Assembly: GCA_040437565.1 (NCBI GenBank)
Contig: JBDOQK010000033.1
Span: 310,001-374,000, forward strand
Source of the DNA: Albugo candida
Lineage: Eukaryota > Oomycota > Peronosporomycetes > Albuginales
Length of the DNA stretch: 64,000 nt
Direction of reading: 5' to 3'
The notes below the pieces were generated by a model that was not told the DNA's origin, made no database searches, and saw only the letters and a program-made list of their open reading frames with translations. The position numbers and the translations under genes were made by a program. This document shows, one piece after another, positions 1-11,469 of this stretch; the first letter of the stretch is position 1; every line of letters starts with the position of its first letter.

Positions 1-1345
1 GTCTAAAATCCAGATTTGCTCATCACAGCTCAGTACGTCCGGAATAGCCAGAGTGAGGTCCGCTTCATTCTTTTCTCGTTGATACGCTTTTGGACATTTA
101 GCCTTCGAGTGACCCATTTCTCCGCAGATATGACATCGTCTCGTATCTTGAAACCGACGTTCTTGAATAGCGCTAACAACTTCCCTTCCGATTCGTTTAT
201 TTACTGCGCCTGACTCCCACGCTTGGGCAAAGTGTGTCAGCTCTTCCGCTTGTTTGAGGTAGTCTGTTCTGCGATCCTCCACCTTCGCCATTAAAACGAT
301 TCTCATCTCTTGAGAAGCATATTGAACAATATTGTTCAAAACGAGGTAGTCCGACCCGCCACCCGATACCTCACTCACTGCGTTGGAGTACATTAGGTGG
401 TCTATCCATGACCTTCTCGCATCTTTAGGATGAGTAAATAAGTCCATTGCTTGAGCCGGCGTAGTGGTGCTTTTGAAAGCTTGTAACATCTTTTCCATGG
501 CATGTTGGAGTGTCGGTACTTGGCTCCTCCAGGCTTCAATCTGCTTGTTGAAATATCTTTCGGCTATACCTTCAAGGTGATGGCCAAATAGATCAACCTT
601 GACATCTTCAGGCCACGAAAACCCACACGTATATTGAGCCATAACGATTTGCCTCTTAAATCTTCTCCCCCTTTCTAAAAAGCCAGATCCTAGACTCGAT
701 ACAATTCCTTTCCGTCGAATGCTTTGATCTTCAACTCTTTTTGTCGCGCATCAGGAGATCTGAACGCAGCTGCACCACCGTTGCCTTGGTTCCCCCGAAT
801 GTTCGGCACTCCACCAACTCCATCGACATTGAATCTTTGGCGATCGTAGTCGCGTACACCATGTTCATGATGATGCTCGTTAACAAACTGCGGATGTACA
901 TATCGAAGTCTCTTTTCTCCTCGTTCCTTTCGGGAATGTCTGTTAGTGAATCAAGGTGCATCCGCGGACCGCGACCCAGTGCCGATTCAAACAAATTCGG
1001 ACTCCTGTCTGGGCTCATGGATTGTTCTTCTGATATTCTCCTTGCCCTCTAATCCATTACCACATCCCTTCGGAGCTCAGACTACGATTCTTCTAGACGA
1101 TCCAAACGACCAACCAGCCTATGCATGAGCTGCACCAATTCGTTTTTGTCTTCTTTATCACCCCTATTCCTCTCCTGAAAAGTTTTCTTGTGTACGCCAA
1201 CACCCACCGCCATGCTTTTCTCTTCTAGTACATCTACTACCCTGGCTCTCTCGTGGCCAGGAGTAGTCACTGTTGACGAGGCATTATTCTCGTCAACCTC
1301 ATAGCCATGAACAAAGTCCGCCGTTGGGCTCATAACCTGTTAAAA
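1..1345 (-). mobile_element. Ty1/Copia fossil, Gag and start of protease
   Basis: Fossil LTR retrotransposon of the Copia family, read leftward and running off the left edge of the window. The minus strand shows a charged N-terminal Gag segment, a Gag core with [15 protein letters not shown] (about 586-540), a CX2CX4HX4C zinc knuckle at 135-94 ([14 protein letters not shown]) and, near the window edge, the WILD segment that opens the Copia protease. The same Gag type recurs at 4072-5990. The Gag-protease part seems fairly complete, with a few breaks. The rest of the element lies outside the window. Age is not measurable here, but the long open Gag core suggests it is younger than the copy at 4072-5990. 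Confidence 0.85.
1326..1339 (-). other. Probable primer-binding site of the Copia fossil
   Basis: On the plus strand these 14 bases read GGGCTCATAACCTG, which matches the anticodon arm of initiator tRNA-Met (anticodon CAT) apart from one missing C. Some Copia elements prime reverse transcription with a half-molecule of initiator tRNA-Met cut at the anticodon loop, and this fits that mode. The minus-strand ATG that opens Gag (1333-1331) lies inside the site. Confidence 0.5.
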
Positions 1346-1925
1346 TCTGGTCCTGTTACGACAGACACGACACAGGGAAGCGAACGAGAACACGGTCTTT
1401 AGTTTCCAATAGAAAAGTCGTATATTGATTTATTATTATGTTTCAGCTAAATACGAAACGCCTCGCTACAATACAAAAATGTTATGTAATCCACGCATTT
1501 CCATGAGGCTTCGTTATCATTTCTTCAACATGTTCCACTTTCAACATACCTTGCGTCGTCTGGTTTTTCCAAAAGATGAAGAGATTGAAGGCAAGCAATG
1601 TAGTAAGGACCTACAAAAATATGGATTGGAGACTCTGTTTTCTCGTTCTCCGATCTTATATCGCTGATTGCAGTCAGCGTATATGCTCAAAAGATAAAAT
1701 CAGTTTCATCGCTGAAAACTTTTGAGCACTTTAGATAAAATTTGGAAAGTAAGATATATTAAATGTAGGAGGTCCTTAGTTCACTTTACTAGCTAGTCTA
1801 AGCCTTCTAGTTCTAAACGCCCACAGCCACTAATTTATTGTCCAATAGATGAAAGTTGATTAGCCTGATGTGTTCCACACTGGTTCAGGGACATCAGCTT
1901 CAATAAATATAACAATTTCTTTTTT
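1340..1925 (-). other. Leader or LTR region upstream of Copia Gag; no gene seen
   Basis: Immediately upstream of the primer-binding site of the Copia fossil, so the 5' LTR should lie here. The minus strand reads TTTTAACA just before the primer-binding site, an acceptable LTR end. The outer LTR boundary could not be fixed because no second LTR copy is in the window. An imperfect inverted pair (taaggaccta at about 1604 and ggtcctta at about 1771) is the only other structure noticed. No coding sequence is supported. Confidence 0.3.
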
Positions 1926-2318
1926 TAGGGTGTTTATATCCTCACAACTAAAACTGATATCCACACAATATTTTTTGTATTACATTTTTATTTCAAAATC
2001 ACATTTCCCTGTTGCCAACAAGGGAGTGCTCCACGAAGCTGCTGCTGCTTCTGTTTCATCTTTGGTACTTTCAGTTGATTTAGGCGCCTCAGTATGTGGC
2101 TGAAGCTCTGCATTTCCATCGACATTTCGTGCATACCCCGCATACATAAAAGAAGAGTAGTGATATATTAAGACTACAGGAAGTTGAATCAAAATCAAAA
2201 TCGGTATGCAGCTCATTTGTGATAAAAGGCGACGACACTGACCCAACCAACGAAAAAAAGAGTCATGATTCAATGAGAAATCTGGATGCGACGCGATTTG
2301 CATTCCTACGAAGAGCAT
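1926..2318 (-). pseudogene. Small membrane-tail ORF in a duplicated segment (copy 1)
   Basis: A 112-codon minus-strand ORF (2318-1980) with one hydrophobic stretch (about residues 38-60, IPILILIQLPVVLIYHYSS) and a short polar, acidic C-terminal tail rich in E, T and S. I do not recognise the family. The segment is homologous to 31377-31485 plus 32341-32575, where the same protein tail is interrupted by a retroelement. Both copies end with the same non-coding run containing gtttatatcctcacaactaa. The conserved part covers the membrane segment, tail and 3' region, so both copies may be 5'-truncated pieces of one host gene family. A dispersed repeat that happens to contain an ORF cannot be excluded. 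Confidence 0.45.
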
Positions 2319-2443
2319 TCAACGCCAGCACGGTTCGCGAAATGGAAATCGATCTAATAATGCTAGTTCTGGTGACAATCAATAATCTGTATGGTCAGCC
2401 GCATTTCCATTAGATACAATGTATTAGCCATTTAATCACACTG

Positions 2444-4068
2444 TCAATGACATACTGCTTGATGCGACCAAGAGCCCATTTTGCGAGCTTTGTGATGTTT
2501 ATAAAGCCTCCTCGAGTCTTTGAATGTGAGCGTGTCCATATTGCTCGGATTCAGCAATGGAATCGGTCTGGCATCCATGGATGGTTCCATTACAGAGAAG
2601 ACAAACACGCGAATGCGATTATATTCGCCTTCCAATCTCAGCAAATACGTCGATTCTTTTCTCTCGTGATCGCGATGTGCAATTTTTCAACCTTATCGTC
2701 GACTATTTGAATATGTTCCTACTCTTCGCCGAATTGTTTCCGAAGACTCTACTTTTCAAGATGAAGCGCTGTGATGACTTCGTAATACTCGTCGGAAATG
2801 CCATTTGTAATAAACTCGACCGTGAATAATGACTGGAATTACGTGCACTGCTGTGGATATCATTGAACTTACTTCCGGACGATTGTGCACTGCTACGGAA
2901 TGTTGCTTGTCGAAGCTGATTTGGGTACAATTTCCGTTGAATTCGTGCGATTTTCGATCTGAGGGCTTTGTATTTCTTCTATTTTTTCATTTGCTTTTCA
3001 AAATCTTTTCGAACGAGGGAAAACCGTCAGCGATGCTGAAGTGATTTCGCACCACTCATTTGCTTGGTGTATCGTTTACGATATAGAATAGTCGGTAAAA
3101 CGCTTGGAAACAAATGATTCATTGATCGAAGCCCATGATACGATACATATAAGTGCTCTTCGACCTCGAAAACGCGCTTGGTGTTGTATACTTGCAAGCG
3201 AAATGAGACGGACGCGCTTACAGAGAACGTATCCACACCATAGAGCTTGCAGAGATATCGTGCCAGCACGAAGTCGAGCCAAACGACGACGAAACAGATA
3301 TCTTTGTGCAAGATTTTGGAGAATCACCGTATAATGATAGAATTTCCACGCTTGTTGTGTCTTCAATTGCTGAAGAACGCCTTAGCCAAAGTACACGCGC
3401 GTGAGACCGACTTGGTAGTCTCTCACTTTGCCATTTTGAGGAAGGACGGCTGATAATTGCTCAAATTGTTGCTTGATGATCATTTCGTATTGCTGGAGAT
3501 TCCAATGTGTCGATGGAATTGATAAGTGCCAAAAATGTTGAGGACATTTCGTGTGGGAGATAGGACTCGAATATACGCTCCGAGCGACGTGAATTGCTTC
3601 AATGACGCCAGCACATCTATCTTGACCCATTACATCGTCATGGGAGAAAGCAGTTAAGCTTCAAGGGCTATTTGCTTGACACAGCGAACGTAATGGACCT
3701 GCGTTGCGCTTATTTTGTTCATTAATTCCGTCAAATTCATCATGTAATAAGTGCCAGTGTCGTTTGGCGTCGCTACGCTTAAGCCTTTTTTCGGTATGAC
3801 AGCAAAATTGCCAGCTTTTTCGTCTCGTTGGCATCAAATTTGGACATTTTGATCCAAATCGACGCTTTCGATGCGCACATAATTCCTTTGATTCCAGGAA
3901 GAAGTGCTTTGCGATGCTATCCAAAAATCTTGTCGCGTTATAAGTGACTTTACCAGCGTAATGATATAATCTAATTGAACACTGATTCAAGCATAGGGGC
4001 TGCAAAAGCAGATCTTCTTCGTCCCAGCACCTCATTTGCTCGCAAATGCCGACAGTGGCGAACTCCAA
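2444..4068 (-). pseudogene. Myosin heavy chain remnant 1 (late motor, neck, part of tail)
   Basis: Actin-based motor gene in decay on the minus strand. Motifs occur in the right order over about 1.6 kb: YHYAGKVTYNATRFL (about 3970-3925), VHYVRCVK (about 3690-3660), CAGVIEAIHVARS (about 3615-3575), a converter with VGLTRVYFG (about 3410-3382) and an IQ-type neck (QRYLFRRRLARLRAG and a second arginine-rich repeat, 3366-3076). Below 3060 the reading is weaker and may be tail. Parts lie in different frames and a stop follows the converter, so it cannot make a motor. The P-loop and switch regions are absent. The gene is cut at 4068-4072 by the neighbouring Copia fossil. Family is sure; the tail extent is not. 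Confidence 0.8.
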
Positions 4069-4071
4069 ATG

Positions 4072-5990
4072 TCAAAAACGCTGGTGGAAGTTCAGCAGCG
4101 TACCTTTTTGTACCTCGCTTGACACTTCGGTGGTTTCTCCTGCTTCCAGAACCGCCATGATGTCTTCACCTGCACCATGGAAGCCTTGCATCGTCTTCAC
4201 CTCGACGTGCAGCATTTTTCTATACATTACTACTTCGAACGCGGTTGGGCTGTCTCTGCGCCGAGCAAGCGGTCTCTTAACGCCGTCGTAGATAAGCGAA
4301 AATCCCGCCTTCTCAAGAGTAAATTTGAGACGATGATTTTCCTCAATTGCGGATCCAGATATACGTCCCTTAGCGTCACGGTGCTCTCGACACCGCGCGC
4401 TATGACCTTCGACTGCCGCTGCCAAGTCGGGTCCGGTTCAGAGGTTCACCATCAGCCATGGCGATCTGGTGGCTGCATTTGGTCGAGTCAATCAGTAAAC
4501 CCTCTTCGTTCACGCGATGGCGACTCGCTCTACTGTCAAGGATCCAGTTGCCTCGATCACTGTCACCTGCATCCCCAAATGCGAAAACCATACCGTATTT
4601 GATGTTCTTGATGTGGAGAGCGTTCTTCACTCTTCTTCATTTCTTCTTTCCTGTTAGCGCTGGATCCATGTTGCCACTGCCGTTTGTAATTTTTCGTCCT
4701 TGCGCTGCTGCTTCTTCCTTTCAAACAACAGTCTGCTTGAACGTGTCCTGATTTCCCGCAGACATTGCATGTACGTATTACCCATCTTCGTGCTGATATG
4801 CGCAACGACAATTTTGCGTCCGACTTCGCGTCCGCCGATCTCGATTGACTGTGAGAAATACGCAAGCTATTAGTCATGACGCAGGCAGTCGACATGCGTC
4901 GGATCGTACTTGGCGCGCATGACGTTCATCAGAGGAAGATTTTGTCCAAAATAAGTGAGTCCGCGCCTCCTCAGGCATCCCTGATAGCCCCCATGTACAG
5001 GATTCGCTCAGCCCACGTGCACTTCGCGTATTTTCTTCTGCATAAAAAGCTTCATAGCCTGAATAGCCGCAATCACCGTCTTGAACGTCGCGAGAGGCTT
5101 GTAGTCGAGAGTTGGCCTCTGATTCCACCACGTGTCTATCTGCTTGTGCTAGTACCTCTCAGCCTTTCCGCTTTGAAGGTATCCGACCAGTCGATCTTGA
5201 CGTCTTCACTCCACCTGAAAGCACATGCAGACTCGGCGATGTTCACGGCGCGCAAGAATGTGCGGCCCCAATGGAATACGGACCAATGTTCCTTAGAAAC
5301 TTCAGTTCCGTCGAACTTGCGGATTGATGGATACCGCTGGCTTCCATTTGGCGACGCGCAGAAATGCTGCGTCGAGTACACTTGTTCTGCGGGTGTCCTT
5401 TCTGGCGGAAATGGTGCCGCGCTGGTACATCATCGGCTGTTCGTGTGGGTTCGCCAATGAGGCAAACGTCGAGTCTTCGAGGCCTACCCTATGCGTGCGT
5501 GGTCGCTGAGCAGCTGGATTCTGCTCGAGCTAGGCCATATTCACGTCTAGGCCATATGCCTAGCACGCATGTTCGCAAGTAGAATTGTTTCGAACATCGC
5601 GCTTTCGGCAGAGGCTAGCATCGTCTTATTTTCGTCCCGCTCAAGCTACAGAGAATCCTTTATCGTCATCGGTCGCCGAACTCTATTCACGACCTCGCGA
5701 CCCTTGGACGACTGCATCTGCGCGGGATGGTGGGGTTCCACGCGCTGGCGAGATCCTTCCGTGACCTGCTGTCTTCGGCGTTATCTTCTACCCTCAATCT
5801 GTCGTTCCCGTCGTGGAGCTCATGAACCGTTTTATGTACGCACTTCGCACTCAAGGAAGAATCGATCCTTTGTCAACTTTAGTGCGGACCACTTGGCCTG
5901 CTCTTTCTCCTTTTCTACCTCAACTAAGCGAATACTAATTCAGCGAGTGTTGACACAACGAGCCGTTTTAATAGTAACGGCCGGCGCTAA
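4072..5990 (-). mobile_element. Ty1/Copia fossil 2, Gag and protease
   Basis: Second Copia fossil, same strand and Gag type as the one at 1-1345. Recognisable parts are an N-terminal Gag block starting KFDGTEVSKE with WGRTFLRAVNIAE (5381-5136), a zinc knuckle CNVCGKSGHVQADC (about 4767-4726) and a protease start NWILDSRASRH with LLIDS (about 4545-4490). A short stretch down to 4072 is probably the following pol segment. The element lies against the myosin remnant at its left end. It is strongly eroded, with many breaks, and lacks reverse transcriptase and recognisable LTRs. It looks older than the first copy. Confidence 0.8.
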
Positions 5991-5998
5991 TCGCAACA

Positions 5999-6226
5999 TC
6001 ACGAAGAACTTTTGAGATGATTGAGCAGCTGCACAAAACTATCCACTTTCAGCAGGAAACGAAATTTGATAGGAGTCTTTTTCTGGATCTCCTTAAAAAG
6101 GTCTTGACTTTTTTTTGGATAATATACACTGATGTACAATTCTTCATCGTGTAAATATTTGAAGTTCCTCAACGTGGTTAAAACTTTCCTCTGCTTATCA
6201 GGCACTTTATTCGCCTTGATGGCCAT
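5999..6226 (-). CDS. Unassigned 75-codon ORF
   Basis: A lysine-rich minus-strand ORF directly upstream of the Copia fossil (starts MAIKANKVPDKQRK). I recognise no family, signal peptide or membrane segment. It could be a flank of the retroelement or a chance ORF in a stretch of low GC content. Confidence 0.15.
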   Translation of the reverse strand: MAIKANKVPDKQRKVLTTLRNFKYLHDEELYISVYYPKKSQDLFKEIQKKTPIKFRFLLKVDSFVQLLNHLKSSS

Positions 6227-6539
6227 GCTATTTTACCAGATACTGTTTTCCTAATTGTGTACCCTTTCTCCGAAATTTGGAAGACAATATCTCATGTTTT
6301 ATCTTCTTGGTCGAAGATTATAGATCGCTTGTCATCGTCGCTTGACCATGCCTCACAAAAATCTAAAACGCATTTAAGTCAAGGCCGTGGTAAAACACCA
6401 TCATCTCAGATCTGGGTCGCTAATGTTGAGTGTTGGCGATCTTTCGCATTTCAGACTTTTGTCCAAGAAAATGCTTGCTGTTATAAGCAGGTCGTTTTAT
6501 TTGATAGTTTGCAAACCACAGTCACATAACATCGTATAA

Positions 6540-7800
6540 TTCGGAAACTGATAAGTTGATGATTTAGTCTACTGATGTGGCTTTCAGCAACCCACTCGTA
6601 CCTTCTACAAGCTACACAACGCTTCCCGAATTCTCACAAGTCCTTTTGCATGCTCCCCCAATAGCTTTGTTGTGAGAAAACGATGTACGGTCTCGTGTTT
6701 CCTGAATGGAGGCTCTTGTGGCATCACGCAGTTTTGTAAATTTTGGCTTTCACTTTTTCTTCATCAGGTATTCACTGTTATCTTGTTGTCTTTTGCGTTT
6801 GTACTTCTCCAATATTCGGATGTTTTTCGTACTCTTTTAGAGCATCTGTGAAAATGAGTCCGCGCCTGGATAAAAGGACTGTAACATTAAATCTCCTCCC
6901 CAATCAATCGGTTGTTTTTAGTACTAACGCCCTTGTCGATTCTAGGCAGATTTAAGAAACATTGTTTGTGTCGTCAGTCGTCAGTCGCATCCCGTAGCAT
7001 ACCATTTCGTGCGCACGTTTTCATCCCCTTGTAACATCCTGTTCTTTTAATTATGCGCGCGAATTTCTACTACGGCTACCAAGACGTCAATCTCGGTGGT
7101 TCGTTTCATCGGAAGTTCTCCCATTTGCGTGAGCGTCTGCTTTGTTTTATTTTGATGCAAGTCAGTGCGGATACAGATCCAAATATTCTTAAGCTCGGAA
7201 AAAGACTTGCGGGATAATGCATCTGCGAAGATGTTCTGATATCCAGTTCGGTTTGAGCTCAAACTTCTTTGTTCGAGGGTATTTTGATATCGTGCTAAGC
7301 GCCCAGATGCTTACTTGTGCGATAGAAAACATTTTTAAGCTCATTTGTCGATAAAAAACACTGAAGGTTAAATGCGTGGAGATAATCTCTGCATTGTTGC
7401 AATATGTGTTTGACCTCTGAGAGTAATACGCGAATAGAAGCCCTTGACTTTCATAAAGATTAGTGAGTACTCCACTAATGCAATGATAGGATGTTTCAAT
7501 GATTGCAATGAATCATTTTTTCAATGTCTGGAATTTGCAAAATGGGTTTATGCTGTATAATGAATTCAAGCGCAATAAATGCTTTTTTTTCTTTCCGTTA
7601 GAACAGCATATTTGTTCAAAGAATTACTCAATTACTCAAGAAAGGCACTAACCCCGCAAAGGCTTCTATAAATTGAGGATAGTACCCTGCTAGTCCAATG
7701 CAGATCCTTTAAGCTTTCACTCGGTTACCAGCCATTGACTGCTTCTACTTCCCTTGGATCTACTAGCATTCTTCTTGCTGTTCAGCAATATGGTAGGAAT
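6540..7800 (-). mobile_element. Ty3/Gypsy fossil, RT/RNase H end and integrase start
   Basis: Eroded internal part of a Gypsy element, minus strand. Visible are GLAGYYPQFIEAFAGLVP (about 7697-7645), typical of the thumb region after reverse transcriptase, then the tail of RNase H with NIFADALSRKS (about 7235-7203), an EYEKHPNIGEVQ-like spacer (about 6840-6800) and the zinc-binding start of integrase with SYWGSMQKDL and CVACRR (about 6670-6620). Many breaks; no LTRs seen. It is a different, older copy from the large Gypsy fossil at 19009-23880. Confidence 0.7.
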
Positions 7801-9828
7801 CCAATCAACTGATTCTCTGAGGCCTATTTCTTTTTTTAGCATATAGCTTATCTTATTGCGAAATAGAGAGTACTTTTTTGTTCGTGGTGGTATTGGATAT
7901 AGTTGTAGAAGACACCGATAACATTAAGATAGAGAAACAAACTGAATCAATCTAGAGGCGCACCCATGAGTCTCGTCCGAGTGCCAGGTATTCCAGTCAG
8001 TTCCATCGAGACTTTTTCGCGATTTGTGAGTTAGCCCAATTAATGCTTTAAAAAAGATGTCAGGAATCAATCAAATTAATTGAGTGAGCTTGCTATATAT
8101 CAAGAAAATTCTGTCAAAAGGACTTTAAATCAATCAACCCAAGCTTACGTTTGTAATTTCAATAATCTAGCTTTGCTTGATTCATATAGAAACAAAGGAT
8201 CAATGTCAAATTTTATTAAAAATTGATGGCTTCATTTCCATGCATGTAAAAGTGAATTGAGAAGAGCTGTCTCTCTCAGCGCACGCAAAGTATTTCGCGC
8301 TAGCTCATTTAGTAAAAAATGTAACAGGGACAGGATTCCGCTGTGTTGATAATTGATAATTGAACAGAAATGTTTGGCTTCTTCGGCAATGTAGAAAACT
8401 TTAGATGATTTTGGTTTATTACTATTTAAGTAAGCAATGTCTTCGCTGGACGATGTTTTGGGGACACCCAAGGTGAGAGTAATTTGATATGTTTTTCATT
8501 TTTGATTATAGGCTGATCAAAGACTGATTTGGTTCATACTACAATTTCTATACATTCAAAAATCTAGTAACTCGATCGATATTTTTATCTACATGGATCT
8601 GTTATCGGATCTACCGGATAGTTTTACAGCTGCTTGTGATTACATGAGAATCAAATTATTCTCTTGCTCTTTGTCAATGTTTTATGCATTAGATGTTCCG
8701 CTTCATGTATCTATCACAGCAAACAATCTTTTTAGACGATTATCCCGCGTCATTTGTTTCATGTGAGTAGCGCGCTTGGAAAAACTGAGGGAGAAGCCGA
8801 TTGCAGTTGCTTTTGGATCTGGTTGTCTTCCTTATATAGCCATGCAATATCCAAATTGAATGATTTCTTTTGATTTTGAATCAATCACTCTAGTATCTAC
8901 TAACAACAAAATTATAGATCAAAATGCAATCGATTCACTTATACCGAAGGCGCAGTACACAGCGCTTCTTTCTATTCCGACAATTTGGATTGATACACCC
9001 CCATCCATTTGCTCACGATGAAAATAACAGCCTGTGCTTTTCTTCCGCAACTACAAATAAGAATACCCATTAGAAGATATTAATCAACACTGCAAAAGCA
9101 TAACTTTGAACTGCGATAGCAGACCCTCTGTGGTCACTTGCGCAAGCTTTAATGAACTGAGATTGAAAGGGATTGTGCAGGTTTATCTTAAACAATTAGG
9201 CACTAATTCCTATTCATCTTCAGAGAAGCACCATACCAGCAACGTCGACATGATTTACCTGCAACCTCGCCTGACATCGCACTGTAGGTGTTTCATGGCG
9301 CTTCCTTATCCGATCTCTCAAATTCTATAAATTGTATCGTTGGCAAACTTGAGGACAGGTGCAATTTGAAACTGAAATTGGCACTTATTTACCAGTTCAG
9401 AGAGATGATACAATAAAAATGTCAGCTTTTCGTGGGTAGAGGGTAATATGGAGATGCGGAGGTGCAAAAGATATCATAAGAATCAAGGATCCAACGAGGT
9501 CTAATTCTCTCGCAGTCAATATCGCACGATGATGTCAAACGCATCGTCAACGTCAGGGAGTATTCTGGTCCCTTTATGTGCTCTTCATGTATGGCTGCAT
9601 GTATAGTATGATATTACTGGATTTACAATTTCTTTCTATGGCGATGACGATAGGATGGAGTTGAACATGGTCAGTACACCACAAGCAAAATGAGCCTGAA
9701 CGACAGGAACGAAACTATAACTTTGAAAAATACTATCATAGAAGATTCTTAACGAGAAACAACGATAGTGAGAACAGAGTCGCTTAGCCGGAACAGAGCA
9801 TTCGAAAAAGCAAGTAACAGACTTCGTA
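7801..9828 (-). other. No supported gene (about 2 kb)
   Basis: No recognisable domain on either strand. The best candidates for chance or fossil coding are a minus-strand 79-codon ORF at 8232-8471, a plus-strand stretch at about 8593-8770 beginning MDLLSDLPDSFTAACDYMRI, and a plus-strand 74-codon ORF at 9106-9330. The plus strand at 7968 has an ATG with a good N-terminus (MSLVRVPGIPVSSIETFSRF) followed by a possible GTGAGT splice donor, but no convincing next exon was found. Confidence 0.4.
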
Positions 9829-10375
9829 TCATATTCTGGTCGTTATGTACGGGTACAAACCAATGCCCCACCAGTACTTCCCTTCCCGACCATCTCGTAA
9901 TACGCTCAGAATACCATTCATCATGGCGTTATCTGCTGGTTGCAGATTCGACCAGTACTGAATACATCCTTCTCTGGGCAAAGGGGCAGACTCAATGTTA
10001 AAGCTTTTTTCAATCCACCCCATCGTGCTAACTACAAAATTGCATAAATCTGCCACATCACAATGTGTCAACGCGATTATCGACATACCATCCACTGGCA
10101 GGGGAGCAATGACATACTTTTCTATGCATACTTTTCCTTTACAAAAGAAGCTTGGTGATACATTGAGCAGATAGAAGCGTTGAAATCGCGATACAACAGA
10201 AGCGTTGACTTTGTTGTGCCGTTGTGCTGGAAGTAAAACCAGGTTGTTAACAGACTCAAGGTTTTATTCAGTTTGGCTCCATTTGATCGTACTGTCGTAG
10301 GTTGCTGGAGTCATACGTGGAAGGAGTATGATATTTGATTGGTCCTTAATAGCTGACGTCAATGCCCCTGAATAA
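9829..10375 (-). pseudogene. Decayed gene, possibly NmrA-like NAD(P)-binding protein
   Basis: The minus strand reads as one coding frame from about 10375 to 9829 with a single internal stop near 10264. The last 88 codons begin with MDGMSIIALTHCDVADLCNF. The block VSRFQRFYLLN followed by APLPVDGMSIIALTHCDVAD resembles the middle of NmrA-like atypical short-chain dehydrogenases, where a FLRP-x-x-F-x-x-N segment is followed by a proline-rich strand and a DVA helix. The Rossmann glycine motif is not in the retained part. The identification is tentative. The block is clearly coding-like, but no start codon or intact 5' end is visible. Confidence 0.35.
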
Positions 10376-10378
10376 AAT

Positions 10379-11302
10379 ATGGCTTTCTGGCATTCATCGT
10401 TTTGCGCTCTTCACATACTCTCTTTTACATTTTATTCGAAACCACTTATAACTCAGAGCGGGATGTGTACACGACAAAGTCAGTTGTTTTTAATGCTGGT
10501 AGAAGTGATGATTCATGTAAGCAACGGTAAAGATGAATGTTTTCTGTTACATTCGACGCGTTGCAGACCTAATCAAAAACCCAGTAAAGCTTTCAAAAAT
10601 TATTATCAGTTCTCGCTTGACAGTCAAAACTACGCAACATATCACTGTGATCATTCATTTTATTTTGGTGATAGCGATCTGGCTGATAGGAAAATCAACC
10701 TCGCTCCAGGTGGAGTGGGCGAAAATTGTGATAACTTTGAATACCGATTTCATAAAGAACAACTCAGTCTTACAATCACGCAAACAAGCTGGACTCAACC
10801 TCATATAGAATCGGTGGCCGGCACTTAAGGAACCTGGGAACTTGATATTCATAATGCACGTGTCGGTACCGTCAAGCTCCTCTATCCTCAAGGTAGGCTT
10901 GTTTTACGATTGGATAGCAAAACAAGCTTGTCGATACCTTTTAGAGCGACTCGTACGGAAATAAATTGTGTTCTCCAATCGTCGTTTTTCATAGGAAATT
11001 TCCAGATGTTGGAACTGAAAGTACCAACCAAGACTGTTTCCGCCGAAACATGGGAACTCATCGTCGGGTCGGATCTACACCCAAACGTGTACATCCAACT
11101 CGAAAAGTCAAACGCCATCCATCAGGTACGTTTTTGGAATGACCCGAGATTCTGTGCCCACACGCCAAAGAAGACAACGAAAATGAAGGGATTTTTACCC
11201 AGATGCTACGGAGATAAACCTAGCAGTTCCACACCTGATACTTCCACACCTGATACCGAATCCTCCACAGAGGTTTATCTTATCACAAGCAGTATCGCTT
11301 AA
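10379..11302 (+). pseudogene. Unassigned gene in two frames
   Basis: Two plus-strand ORFs (10379-10828 and about 10824-11302) abut at a stop and together read like one protein of about 300 residues. The second part has WELDIHNARVGTVKLLYPQG, a run of alternating hydrophobic strands, a cysteine pair near the end (FCAHTPKK, LPRCYGD) and a short tandem repeat SSTPDTSTPDTES at the C-terminus. It has a beta-sandwich feel but no family I can name. There is no clear signal peptide at 10379. It may be a spliced gene with an intron near 10800-10830, or a frameshifted one. It starts only a few bases from the 5' end of the minus-strand remnant at 9829-10375, so the pair is divergent. Confidence 0.35.
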
Positions 11303-11469
11303 CACAGTAATCTTAGATAAGATTTTCTCCCTTTTCATTCTTCTTACTTCTACAATGTTCAAATCGACTTAGTTTATTACATTCTGACCCTATTTTTAGT
11401 GAGATTTATAGCAACTAGACAGAAATTCACCTGAGCATTACTTGGGCGTCAGCATTGCTACTCCTCTGT

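Noticed and set aside
4876-6015. Long plus-strand ORFs of 194 and 148 codons
   Set aside because: They lie antisense to the Copia fossil and have no recognisable protein features.
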